Assembly: GCA_913043285.1 (NCBI GenBank)
Contig: CAJWML010000011.1
Coordinates: 61,936-125,935 of the forward strand
Direction of reading: 5' to 3'
Origin: CAKZNE01 sp002695025
Lineage (GTDB): Bacteria; Bacteroidota; Bacteroidia; Flavobacteriales; Schleiferiaceae
DNA: 64,000 nucleotides
Below the pieces are notes generated by a model. That model saw only the letters and a list, made by a program, of their open reading frames with translations, was not told the DNA's origin and did no database searches. The position numbers were made by a program, and so were the translations under genes. This document shows, in pieces, positions 50,894 through 59,387 of the stretch. The stretch's first letter is position 1. The number at the start of each line of letters is the position of its first letter.

Positions 50894-52540
50894 CTAGCCA
50901 TTCATGCTCACCAGGAACTCGGCATTGTCCTGGGTGCGGTGCATGCGGTCATGCAGGAATTCCATAGCTTCTACCGAGTTCATATCGGCCAGGTGGCGTC
51001 TTAAGATCCACATCCGTTGCAGAACGTCTTTGTCCAACAACAGGTCTTCCTTACGTGTGCCAGAAGCCATAAGGTCAATGGCGGGCCATATCCTGCGGTT
51101 GGCGATCTTACGATCCAGTTGCATTTCCATGTTACCGGTTCCCTTGAATTCTTCAAAGATCACTTCGTCCATCTTGGAGCCGGTATCAATAAGAGCGGTA
51201 GCCAAAATGGTAAGTGAACCACCGTTCTCAATGTTACGGGCGGCACCAAAGAAACGCTTCGGTTTGTGCAGGGCGTTGGCGTCCACACCACCGGAAAGTA
51301 CCTTGCCGGAGGCTGGAGAAACGGTGTTGTAAGCACGGGCCAGGCGGGTAATACTATCCAGCAATATGATCACATCGTGGCCACATTCGGTAAGACGTTT
51401 CGCTTTTTCCAGTACAATATTGGCCACTTTTACGTGACGGTCCGCGGGCTCGTCAAAGGTAGAGGCTACCACTTCAGCATTTACGCTGCGTTGCATGTCC
51501 GTTACTTCTTCCGGGCGCTCATCGATCAGCAGGATGATCATATAAGCTTCAGGGTGGTTGGCCGCAATGGCGTTGGCCACCTCTTTCAATAATGTTGTTT
51601 TACCGGTTTTGGGCTGTGCTACGATCAGTCCACGCTGGCCTTTACCGATAGGGGAGAAAAGGTCAATGATGCGGGTGCTGAGAGTTGCGCGCTTATTGGT
51701 AATGTTGAATTTTTCTTGTGGGAAAAGGGGAGTAAGGTGTTCAAAAGCCACCCGGTCCCGGATCCAATCCGGTTCACGACCGTTAATCTTTTCCACTTTA
51801 ACCAGGGGAAAATACTTTTCACCTTCCTTGGGTGGGCGGATCTGTCCGCGCACATTATCACCGGTTTTAAGGCCAAATAATTTTATCTGTGATTGGGAAA
51901 GGTAAATATCATCAGGAGAGTTCAGGTAGTTATAATCACTCGAACGCAGGAAGCCGTAACCATCAGGCATAATTTCCAGTACACCTTCACTTATAATGAT
52001 GCCATCAAACTCGTACTCACGGTTTTTCTGGTGGTGCTGACGATTCTGCTGGCCGGAATTATGATCCTTGCGTGAATCGTTGGAGTTGTTATTCTGATTT
52101 TGGTTCTGATGCTGGTTTTGGTTGTTGTCTTTACGGTTTTGATTCCGTGGATGTCCACCACTGTTTTTCTGATCCTGGTTGCGGGGATTGTTGTCTTTAT
52201 TGTCTTTGACAGGTTTATCTTCCCTTTTGGATTCCGTTACCTCCTTTTTGGAGTGGTCGGAACCCTCACTGCCCCTCTTACGGGGCTGGCGCTGAGGCTT
52301 TTTGTCTTTAAGCTGTTGATCATCTGAAGTACTTTTGGGAGTTTCCTTTGGTGGAGTTTCTTCCTTTTCGGGAGAGGCTGAAACGCCCTTTACCGATTCA
52401 GGATTAACAGCTTGATGATCAAGTATTTTATAGACGAGTTCTTGTTTCTTGAGAGTCTTGAACTTAGGGACATTAGCCTTTTCAGCTACCTCCTTAAGCT
52501 CGGGTAGCTTCATGGCTTTTAATTGATTGATGTCGTACAT
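50894..52540 (-). CDS. rho: Transcription termination factor Rho with disordered insert
   Basis: 548 residues. N-terminal Rho helix domain ([20 protein letters not shown]), then about 115 residues of low-complexity Lys/Glu/Pro changing to Asn/Gln/His (for example [17 protein letters not shown]), then the RNA-binding cold-shock-like domain ([17 protein letters not shown]) and the ATPase with Walker [14 protein letters not shown] and Walker [17 protein letters not shown]. The catalytic and Q/R-loop segments are intact. Bacteroidota Rho proteins commonly carry such inserts, some able to phase-separate; that is family knowledge. Essential hexameric RNA helicase. Confidence 0.97.
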   Translation of the reverse strand: MYDINQLKAMKLPELKEVAEKANVPKFKTLKKQELVYKILDHQAVNPESVKGVSASPEKEETPPKETPKSTSDDQQLKDKKPQRQPRKRGSEGSDHSKKEVTESKREDKPVKDNKDNNPRNQDQKNSGGHPRNQNRKDNNQNQHQNQNQNNNSNDSRKDHNSGQQNRQHHQKNREYEFDGIIISEGVLEIMPDGYGFLRSSDYNYLNSPDDIYLSQSQIKLFGLKTGDNVRGQIRPPKEGEKYFPLVKVEKINGREPDWIRDRVAFEHLTPLFPQEKFNITNKRATLSTRIIDLFSPIGKGQRGLIVAQPKTGKTTLLKEVANAIAANHPEAYMIILLIDERPEEVTDMQRSVNAEVVASTFDEPADRHVKVANIVLEKAKRLTECGHDVIILLDSITRLARAYNTVSPASGKVLSGGVDANALHKPKRFFGAARNIENGGSLTILATALIDTGSKMDEVIFEEFKGTGNMEMQLDRKIANRRIWPAIDLMASGTRKEDLLLDKDVLQRMWILRRHLADMNSVEAMEFLHDRMHRTQDNAEFLVSMNG

Positions 52541-52756
52541 CGAAACTAATGTATTAAATAAATAAGATTAGATTATTGAGAACTAGGGGTTTAATTCCAG
52601 AAGGATAAAAAATGTAGTGCTAATTAAATGCTTCTTGATAGTTTACTAAAGAAGCGGGGGTTGCAGATGATGCTCAGCAATATTACGAATTATTCAATAA
52701 TCCGAATAATTTTCACCGAAATTTTCCCAATTTTGAAGCCAAACTAAAATCAGGAA

Positions 52757-53161
52757 ATGATTCAGCGTATACAATCCGTGTATCTTTTTATAGCAGCCGT
52801 TCTTTCCGGCATTATTATTTTTATGGTTCCCGTATTCCAAAAAGGAGAGGAAGAGCAACTAATTATGCAATACCCTATATTCTTTGCACTGTTTGTTCTC
52901 TCTACCCTGGTTTCGCTGTTCAGTATTTTCAGGTATAAGAACCGCCAGCAGCAGGTGGTTTCGGGTCGTATTAATGTGATCCTGAATTTTGTGCTTTTCG
53001 GCCTGATCCTGTACCACTATTTTGGGAGTATGGACACCGAGGCATCCAAGCTGGCTTTCGGGTCGTTTGTACCCATTCTTACCGTGGTATTTATAACCCT
53101 GGCCAACCGCGCTATTATGCGTGATGAGGCCTTGGTACGTGCTGCGGACCGCTTGCGTTAA
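52757..53161 (+). CDS. DUF4293-family membrane protein
   Basis: 134 residues with four membrane helices: VYLFIAAVLSGIIIFMVPVF, FFALFVLSTLVSLFSIF, VILNFVLFGLILYHYF, LAFGSFVPILTVVFITLA. Opening MIQRIQSVYLFIAAVLSG and ending RDEALVRAADRLR are the DUF4293 pattern of Bacteroidota, usually found next to rho as here. Function unknown. The stop overlaps the convergent phosphoesterase's stop by 4 nt (TTAA). Confidence 0.9.
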   Translation: MIQRIQSVYLFIAAVLSGIIIFMVPVFQKGEEEQLIMQYPIFFALFVLSTLVSLFSIFRYKNRQQQVVSGRINVILNFVLFGLILYHYFGSMDTEASKLAFGSFVPILTVVFITLANRAIMRDEALVRAADRLR

Positions 53162-53649
53162 CGGGGAAGCTCCACTACTTCCAGGTCTTTAATACGATCA
53201 CCGTCTATAGCAAAGCGCAATAGCGTACGGACTTTATGAAAACCATGTTTGCCAATGGCTCCCGGGTTCATGTGTAGCAGTCCCAGTTTCTTGTCGTTCA
53301 TCACCTTGAGGATATGGCTGTGGCCACATATAAATAATTTAGGCGGTTTCGTGTAGATCTCGGGTTTTACATGAAAGGAATAACGGCCCGGGTAACCCCC
53401 GATATGGGTAATCCATACATCCACCTGTTCTGCGTAAAACCTGGCGTGTTTGGGCCAATGAGCTCTTATATGATGATCGTCAATATTTCCGTATACCGCT
53501 CTTACAGGGGCTACACCCGAAAGGGCTTCGGTTACCTTCAGATTGCCTATGTCACCGGCATGCCATATTTCATCGCTGCCACCGCAAAGTTTCAGCACCT
53601 GATCGTCTATATGGGAATGTGTATCGCTTAATAAGGAAATCCTAATCAA
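53158..53649 (-). CDS. YfcE-type metallophosphoesterase
   Basis: 163 residues if it starts at TTG 53649 (then IRISLLSDTHSHIDDQVLKL), which puts the first metal motif DTHSH at the usual distance from the N-terminus. An ATG at 53718 in the same frame would add 23 basic residues and overlap truA and its -7 element. Metal motifs DTH, GDIGN, GNID, and CGHSH followed by NPGAIG are complete. Phosphodiesterase for small substrates. Divergent from truA. Confidence 0.85.
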   Translation of the reverse strand: MIRISLLSDTHSHIDDQVLKLCGGSDEIWHAGDIGNLKVTEALSGVAPVRAVYGNIDDHHIRAHWPKHARFYAEQVDVWITHIGGYPGRYSFHVKPEIYTKPPKLFICGHSHILKVMNDKKLGLLHMNPGAIGKHGFHKVRTLLRFAIDGDRIKDLEVVELPR

Positions 53650-53667
53650 TGGTCGCAGTGTTTCAAT

Positions 53668-53675
53668 TACCTTTG
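53668..53675 (+). promoter_or_regulatory. -7 element of truA
   Basis: TACCTTTG, full match to TAnnTTTG, 29 nt before the TTG start at 53705. The minus strand has a near-match TAAACTTG at 53679-53686 that could serve the phosphoesterase. Confidence 0.45.
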
Positions 53676-53704
53676 TCGCAAGTTTAGTAATAATCCTCTG
53701 GCCC

Positions 53705-54448
53705 TTGCGGTATTTCATGCAACTTTCTTATTTCGGTAAACCATTTCACGGCTGGCAGATACAGCCTAATGCTATTAGCGTGCAGGAAAGTTTGAATAAG
53801 GCGGCATCTACCATACTGGGAGAGGATATTTATACGGTAGGGGCAGGCCGCACGGATACCGGGGTACATGCCCGGGATATGTGGGCCCATTTTGATGGTG
53901 GTGAACTACCGGACAACTTTTTACACCGGATGAATAGTCTGCTGGGGCCGCATATAGCGCTGCGGGCTTTATACCCTGTGAAAGATGAAGCACATACCCG
54001 TTTTGATGCTCTGAGTCGCACTTATGAGTATCATTTTGTGTTTCGCAAGAATCCCTTCCTTACGAATTATGCCTGGCTGGTATACCCACGCCCGGAATTG
54101 GAAAGGATGAAAGAAGCGGCTGATGCTCTTTTTCGGTTTGAGGATTTTTCGTCATTCTCGAGGAGCAGGACTCAAACCATGACCAACAATTGCAAGATCA
54201 TGAAGGTAGAATGGGAAGAGCGCGATGATAAGCTGATCTTTACCATTCAGGCCGATCGTTTTTTACGTAATATGGTACGCGCTATTGTGGGTACCCTGGT
54301 AGAAATAGGGCAGGGAAAACGGGAAGTGGGAGATTTTGCGGACATTATTGCTGCCCGCGATCGTAAAAAGGCCGGGGAGTCAGCTCCGGCACACGGCTTA
54401 TATTTAACAAAAGTGGAATATCCAAAAGACATTATAAATGGCCAGTAG
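53705..54448 (+). CDS. truA: tRNA pseudouridine synthase A
   Basis: 247 residues from a TTG start that encodes MRYFMQLSYFGKPFHGWQIQ, the canonical TruA N-terminus; the ATG at 53717 would remove RYF. Catalytic Asp51 in AGRTDTGVHA. Other motifs are SRTYEYHFVF and RFLRNMVRAIVGTLVEIGQG. Modifies U38-U40 in tRNA anticodon arms. Its end overlaps the exporter gene by 11 nt. Confidence 0.96.
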   Translation: MRYFMQLSYFGKPFHGWQIQPNAISVQESLNKAASTILGEDIYTVGAGRTDTGVHARDMWAHFDGGELPDNFLHRMNSLLGPHIALRALYPVKDEAHTRFDALSRTYEYHFVFRKNPFLTNYAWLVYPRPELERMKEAADALFRFEDFSSFSRSRTQTMTNNCKIMKVEWEERDDKLIFTIQADRFLRNMVRAIVGTLVEIGQGKREVGDFADIIAARDRKKAGESAPAHGLYLTKVEYPKDIINGQ

Positions 54449-56207
54449 TATCAGTGGCAAGGCCTTTGACCTGGGCTTGCTCAGAAAGATCATGCGTTAT
54501 GTAGCACCCTACCGTTGGGTGTTTTACACAGCATTGTTCCTTACCATGTTGCTTTCCGTTCTGGCTACAGCGCGCCCATTGCTTATACAGTACGTTATTG
54601 ATCATTTTGTGATCACTCCGGATCCTGAGGGCTTGCTCAATTATACACTCTTGTTGCTTGGCTTGCTGGTAGTGGAATCATTTGTGCAATTCCTGTTCAC
54701 CTACGGAGCCAATCATCTAGGACAAAATATTATCCGCGACCTGCGGGTTCAGCTCTACGAACATATTCTCTCCTTTAAACTGCGTTATTTTGATAAAACG
54801 CCCATTGGCACGCTGGTAACCCGTGCGGTTTCGGATATTGAGACCATTGCCAACATCTTTGCGGAAGGTATTCTGGTTATCTACGGTGACCTCTTCAAGA
54901 TCGTTGTGATGGTTGGGGCCATGTTTTACTTTTTTGATTACCGCCTGGTGCTGATCTCTTTATCCGTAGTACCTGTGCTGTACTATGCCACACGTATCTT
55001 CCAGATCAAGATCAAATCATCCTTCCAGGATGTGCGTACTCAGGTAGCGGCACTCAATGCGTTTGTGCAAGAGCACCTTACCGGGATGAACATCGTGCAG
55101 ATCTTCAATCGTGAGGATGCTGAAATGGAGAAATTCCAGGCCATCAATGAAAAGCATAAGCAGGCCAACATCCGTTCCATATGGTATTTCTCCATATTTC
55201 TTCCGGTAATTGAGATCATGAGCGCTATTTCCATTGGTTTGGCCGTTTGGTTTGGTGGTTTGCAGGCCGCCACCGGAGGCTACGTAACCCTGGGTGACCT
55301 TACCGCATTGATCATTTTCATCAACATGCTCTTTCGTCCTTTGAGGCAACTGGCGGATCGTTTTAATACCCTGCAAATGGGTATGGTGGCCAGTGAGAGG
55401 GTCTTCAAAATACTGGAAACCTCAGAACATATTGCTGATACTGGTCACCGCGACCTGGAGAGTGTAAAAGGTGATATAGAGTTCAAGAATGTGAAATTCG
55501 GTTATAAGGAGGACGAGATCATCCTCAAAGGAGTTTCATTTAGTGTAAATAAAGGGCAAACACTGGCTATTGTAGGAGCCACGGGAGCTGGTAAGTCTAC
55601 TATTATTAATCTCCTAAGCCGCTTTTACGAAATATGGGAAGGCGAGATACTGGTGGATGGTCAGAATATAAAGGACATCACCCTTTCTTCCCTACGTGAG
55701 AATATTGCCGTGGTTTTACAGGATGTATTCCTTTTCTCCGATTCTATTTACAACAACATTACCCTTAACAAGGAGATCCCCCTGGACGAAGTACAGGCCG
55801 CTGCCGCTTTTATAGGTGTGGATGAGTTTATCGGAAATTTACCCGATCAATACGATTATAATGTTCGGGAGCGAGGCAATATGTTGTCGGTAGGACAGAG
55901 GCAGTTACTGGCCTTCCTGAGGGCCTATGTGTCCAATCCTTCGGTATTGGTACTGGATGAAGCTACCAGTTCCATTGATACACAAAGTGAAGCTCTCATT
56001 CAAAAGGCCATAGATAAGCTTACCGAAGGCCGTACTTCTATTATTATTGCCCACCGCCTGGCTACCATCAAAAAAGCGGATAAGATACTGGTAATGGATA
56101 AAGGGCAGGTAGTGGAGCAGGGGAATCACAACGAACTTCTGGCAAAAGGCGGTTATTATACACGCCTGTACGAAATGCAATTCAAGGCCGAAGAGGAAGC
56201 AATCTGA
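54438..56207 (+). CDS. MsbA-like ABC exporter
   Basis: 589 residues, half-transporter. Six membrane helices in residues 15-310 and a nucleotide-binding domain at about 345-585 with Walker A GATGAGKSTIINLLSRFY, Q-loop VVLQDVFLFSDSI, signature LSVGQRQLLAFLRAY and Walker B VLVLDEATSSID. The signature reads LSVGQ in place of LSGGQ, frequent in Bacteroidota homologues. Likely flips lipid A-core or another lipid, or exports drugs. Overlaps truA by 11 nt, so one transcript. Confidence 0.93.
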   Translation: MASSISGKAFDLGLLRKIMRYVAPYRWVFYTALFLTMLLSVLATARPLLIQYVIDHFVITPDPEGLLNYTLLLLGLLVVESFVQFLFTYGANHLGQNIIRDLRVQLYEHILSFKLRYFDKTPIGTLVTRAVSDIETIANIFAEGILVIYGDLFKIVVMVGAMFYFFDYRLVLISLSVVPVLYYATRIFQIKIKSSFQDVRTQVAALNAFVQEHLTGMNIVQIFNREDAEMEKFQAINEKHKQANIRSIWYFSIFLPVIEIMSAISIGLAVWFGGLQAATGGYVTLGDLTALIIFINMLFRPLRQLADRFNTLQMGMVASERVFKILETSEHIADTGHRDLESVKGDIEFKNVKFGYKEDEIILKGVSFSVNKGQTLAIVGATGAGKSTIINLLSRFYEIWEGEILVDGQNIKDITLSSLRENIAVVLQDVFLFSDSIYNNITLNKEIPLDEVQAAAAFIGVDEFIGNLPDQYDYNVRERGNMLSVGQRQLLAFLRAYVSNPSVLVLDEATSSIDTQSEALIQKAIDKLTEGRTSIIIAHRLATIKKADKILVMDKGQVVEQGNHNELLAKGGYYTRLYEMQFKAEEEAI

Positions 56208-56249
56208 GATGTAGTGAAAAACAACAGCAGGAAATAAATCTCGACAAAC

Positions 56250-56280
56250 TTGTTTATTTTGTAAACTAAATTTACATTTG
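56250..56280 (+). promoter_or_regulatory. Promoter of the membrane-protein/winged-helix operon
   Basis: TTG at 56250-56252, 20-nt spacer, TACATTTG at 56273-56280: both halves fit TTG-N17-23-TAnnTTTG. The start would be near 56287, 15 nt before the ATG at 56302. Confidence 0.65.
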
Positions 56281-56301
56281 ATTATCTTAAAGCCTACAAA
56301 C

Positions 56302-56901
56302 ATGGAAAATCAAATTACCGAGCAGGAGAGTCTGCAGATTATACGTGGCATGATCAACCGAGCCAAAATCAACCTCAGTGAAGGAAGTATATTTTATCTG
56401 ATCTGGGGTTGGGCGGTATTACTGGCCGTAGTAGCTCAATATCTTATGCTTACAATATTCGTAACCGAATACCACTGGGTGGTTTGGCCGGCCTTAATGA
56501 CCCTGGGGGCCGTGGTAAGTATATTAGCGGGAAGAAAACAATCCAAAAAGCAGAAGTATGTGACTTTTGTTGACCATACCATGGGTTTTCTTTGGGGAGG
56601 TTTTGTCATCTTCCTTTTCGCCATACTTCTCCTGAGCTCACAAATAGGTTGGGTCAATACCTATCTGCTCATTATCGGACTATATGGCCTGGGCACTTTT
56701 GTTTCCGGGGGAGTTTTACGGTTCAGGCCCTTGATCATTGGCGGGGTGGTAAGCCTGATCCTGGCCTTTGGTGGAATCCTGGCTCATAATTCCATTACCG
56801 ATTTTACCCAGGTATTGCTGATGCTGGGTGCGAGTATAATCTGCAGTTACCTGATCCCGGGTTATTTGCTGCGCGCCAAAGGTAATGCCCATGCTGCCTG
56901 A
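56302..56901 (+). CDS. Six-helix membrane protein of unknown function
   Basis: 199 residues from ATG 56302; a TTG at 56278 lies on the promoter. The soluble N-terminus MENQITEQESLQIIRGMINR is amphipathic. Membrane helices include FYLIWGWAVLLAVVAQYLML, WVVWPALMTLGAVVSILAG, GFLWGGFVIFLFAILLL, and VLLMLGASIICSYLIPGYLL. No transporter motif. The 3' end overlaps the winged-helix gene by 17 nt, so the two proteins likely work together, for example as a membrane sensor with its regulator (inference). Confidence 0.8.
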   Translation: MENQITEQESLQIIRGMINRAKINLSEGSIFYLIWGWAVLLAVVAQYLMLTIFVTEYHWVVWPALMTLGAVVSILAGRKQSKKQKYVTFVDHTMGFLWGGFVIFLFAILLLSSQIGWVNTYLLIIGLYGLGTFVSGGVLRFRPLIIGGVVSLILAFGGILAHNSITDFTQVLLMLGASIICSYLIPGYLLRAKGNAHAA

Positions 56902-57184
56902 ACTGGATCCATTATTACATTCACAACTCCGTTTGCAGATCATGTCACTTTTGGCGGGGATTTCCTCGGCAGAATTTAATTTTCTCCTGGAGGAAACCGG
57001 TGCTACACGGGGTAATGTATCGGTACAGATCAAAAAATTATCGGAAGCAGGTTACATCAAGGTCTCCAAATCCTTTGGTGAAAGTTACCCTTTAACCACC
57101 TGTAATATAACAGATAAAGGGCTTAAGGCTTTTGATACCTACGTAGAGAACATATCCAAATACCTCGATCGGAAAAAGGAGTAA
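56885..57184 (+). CDS. Small winged-helix transcriptional regulator
   Basis: 99 residues; a second ATG at 56891 is possible. Helices LLHSQLRLQIMSLLAGISSA and FNFLLEETGATRGNVSVQIK, recognition helix KLSEAGYIKVSKSFGES, wing YPLTTCNITDKGLKAF, and a C-terminal coil VENISKYLDRKKE. Matches the short ArsR/MarR-like DNA-binding proteins of Bacteroidota with the TRGNxSxxIKKLxEAGYIxV core. Probably regulates its own operon. Confidence 0.88.
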   Translation: MPMLPELDPLLHSQLRLQIMSLLAGISSAEFNFLLEETGATRGNVSVQIKKLSEAGYIKVSKSFGESYPLTTCNITDKGLKAFDTYVENISKYLDRKKE

Positions 57185-57267
57185 AATCTCAAGAAAAAGA
57201 AGTACTTGTTATTTATAAACAAGATAGTGTATCTTGCGTTAACCATTTAGAACTTCGGAAGTGGATT

Positions 57268-57298
57268 CCCTGCCCGTAAGGGCGGGGTTTCTTTTTTT
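57268..57298 (+). terminator. Terminator of the winged-helix operon
   Basis: CCCTGCCC (57268-57275) and GGGCGGGG (57280-57287), loop GTAA, one G-T pair, followed by TTTCTTTTTTT. It is 84 nt past the stop and abuts the minus-strand gene's stop at 57297. Confidence 0.8.
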
Positions 57299-57992
57299 AA
57301 TCTCCCCCTTTAATGGGCTGTTCTTTCTTCTTGATTTCCTTGCCGGCTTTTTCTTCACCTTTCTGGATGATCTTCAGGACTTCCTCGGATGACATATATA
57401 GTTTCTGGATCTTTTGGCGATAGGCCAGGGGAAGCGAGGACTGGCTAAGAATATAATCCTTGGTGGCGATAATGGAATTGCCAAAACCGTGTTGTATGGC
57501 ATAAATATCAGCTCTGCGTTCTGCACGCTCTACAAATGCCGGGCTTAAGAAGTACATGGCGCCAAAACCGATCAGGTTAAGGCTGCTGCGATTTACATAA
57601 TCCACAATATGCCCCAGTTCATGGCTCAACCATCCTTTCAGAACTTCTTTGGGAAGCGTCTCCAAAGGGATTTTCTTATTATCCAGTACCATGAAGGGAA
57701 GCATCTGTATGGTGTACCTTCTTTTTTCGCGCGGCAGGAGCAGGGTGAAAAAATCAGGGCGGGCCTGCATAAAAACGTTGAAGATCTGGTCGTCAAAAAC
57801 AAATTGGATATGCGTTTCCCTTAACTCGGGGTAATTTTCAAGCGTTTCCAGCACCACCGGACGTATTACCTGCGGTATTTCCTTATTTAGGCTATAATCC
57901 AGCGAGTCCCGGCTTTGCTGGGCCCATACCGTAGCAGACGAAAAAAAACTTACCCAAAATAGGATAGGTGGTATGACGCTTTGAACGGTCAT
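57297..57992 (-). CDS. Exported HExxH protein (putative metalloprotease)
   Basis: 231 residues. A hydrophobic N-terminus (VIPPILFWVSFFSSATVWAQ) acts as signal peptide. LKGWLSHELGHIVDYVNRSS has the zinc motif with His124, Glu125, His128, and an acidic third-ligand candidate in RAERRADIYAIQHG, placed as in several minigluzincins. The C-terminus is Lys-rich. No named family is recognised. The start overlaps the alpha-oxoamine synthase gene by 4 nt (ATGA), so they are co-expressed. Confidence 0.8.
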   Translation of the reverse strand: MTVQSVIPPILFWVSFFSSATVWAQQSRDSLDYSLNKEIPQVIRPVVLETLENYPELRETHIQFVFDDQIFNVFMQARPDFFTLLLPREKRRYTIQMLPFMVLDNKKIPLETLPKEVLKGWLSHELGHIVDYVNRSSLNLIGFGAMYFLSPAFVERAERRADIYAIQHGFGNSIIATKDYILSQSSLPLAYRQKIQKLYMSSEEVLKIIQKGEEKAGKEIKKKEQPIKGGD

Positions 57993-59224
57993 TCCGCTGT
58001 AGCAGCAGGCTTATACGCCCCTGCTTTAAGCTTGGTATGAATGGCAGTAAAGGCTTCAATAGTCTGATCGATATCCTCATTGGAATGCGCGGCTGAGGGA
58101 ATCATACGAAGCATGATAACACCCTTGGGAACCACGGGGTATACTACCAATGAGCAGAAAATACCGTAATTCTCGCGCAAGTCATGGTTCATCCGCAGGG
58201 CTTCCTCCAGTTCACCATGCAGGTAAACGGGTGTTACCGGTGATTGGGTATTACCCAGGTCAAAACCCTTTTCGCGTAAACCGGATTGGAGGCGGTTCAC
58301 ATTATTCCATAGATTGGTACGAAGGCTGCTCTCATTTTGAAGTAGTTCCAGCCGAACCAGGGCTCCTTCAACCATAGGCATGGGTAATGCTTTGGCAAAG
58401 ATCTGCGAACGCATGGTGTAGCGCAGGTAATCAATAATGCTTTTCTTTCCGGAAACAAAGGCGCCAATTCCGGCCATGGATTTGGCGAAGGTACTCAGGT
58501 AAAGATCCACTTCATCCTGCAAACCAAAATGTTCTCCGGTGCCGGCCCCGGTCTTTCCCATAGTACCGAAGCCATGAGCATCGTCTATAAAGAGGCGGAA
58601 ATTGTATTTGGTTTTGAGTTTTACGATCTCATCCAGTTTTCCAAGGTCTCCGGACATGCCAAAAACCCCTTCGGTAATAAGCAGTATGCCTCCTTTGTTC
58701 TGTTCCGCTATTTGCTCGGCCCGGATCAGTTGTTTCTCCAGGTTTTCAATATCGTTATGGGTATACACAAAGCGTTTTCCCATGTGCAGGCGAACACCAT
58801 CTACAATGCAGGCGTGTGATTCAGAGTCGTACACAATTACATCATTGCGGTCTACCATACTGTCAATAAGGGAAACTACGCCCTGGTAGCCGTAGTTGAG
58901 CAGGTAGGTAGCTTCTTTGTGAACAAATGCAGAGAGCTTTTGCTCCAGTTCTTCATGCTTTTCGGTATGGCCGGTAAGCAGGCGGGAACCCATCGGATAG
59001 GCCAGACCCCATTTTTCGGTGCCGGCTGAATCAGCCTGGCGTACTTCCGGGTGGTCTGCCAGTCCTAAGTAATTGTTGATGCTCCAAACCACTACTTCCT
59101 TACCGTTAAACTGCATACGGGGTGCAATTCTACCTTCCAGCTTCGGAAATATATAGTAGTTCTCGAATTGCTGGTGTTGGCCCAGTGGAGTGTTTTTTAG
59201 TTGACGCTTGTCAAATAAATCCAT
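57989..59224 (-). CDS. Alpha-oxoamine synthase (serine palmitoyltransferase/KBL family)
   Basis: 411 residues, PLP-dependent. INNYLGLADHPEV, GSRLLTGHTEKHEELEQKLS, DSESHACIVDGVRL, FIDDAHGFGTMGKTGAG, and the PLP lysine K248 in STFAKSMAGIGAFVSG. Family members condense an acyl-CoA with an amino acid: serine (sphingolipids), cysteate (capnine sulfonolipids), glycine (KBL) or alanine (BioF). With no bio or threonine genes nearby, a lipid role is more likely in this phylum. The substrate is not fixed by sequence. Confidence 0.9.
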   Translation of the reverse strand: MDLFDKRQLKNTPLGQHQQFENYYIFPKLEGRIAPRMQFNGKEVVVWSINNYLGLADHPEVRQADSAGTEKWGLAYPMGSRLLTGHTEKHEELEQKLSAFVHKEATYLLNYGYQGVVSLIDSMVDRNDVIVYDSESHACIVDGVRLHMGKRFVYTHNDIENLEKQLIRAEQIAEQNKGGILLITEGVFGMSGDLGKLDEIVKLKTKYNFRLFIDDAHGFGTMGKTGAGTGEHFGLQDEVDLYLSTFAKSMAGIGAFVSGKKSIIDYLRYTMRSQIFAKALPMPMVEGALVRLELLQNESSLRTNLWNNVNRLQSGLREKGFDLGNTQSPVTPVYLHGELEEALRMNHDLRENYGIFCSLVVYPVVPKGVIMLRMIPSAAHSNEDIDQTIEAFTAIHTKLKAGAYKPAATAE

Positions 59225-59387
59225 AAAAGAAAGTGTTAGCTTTTAATAAGTTTTTTTTTCCTCAAAAGGTTTGGGTCACTTTAGCTCTTTAGGCAGTGCT
59301 ACTATGAAGTCTTTGCCTTGCATGGATGAAAAAAGACCCAAGTTGATCTTATACCTTACTTGTTTTACTGGCCAAAAACCCGATGAA

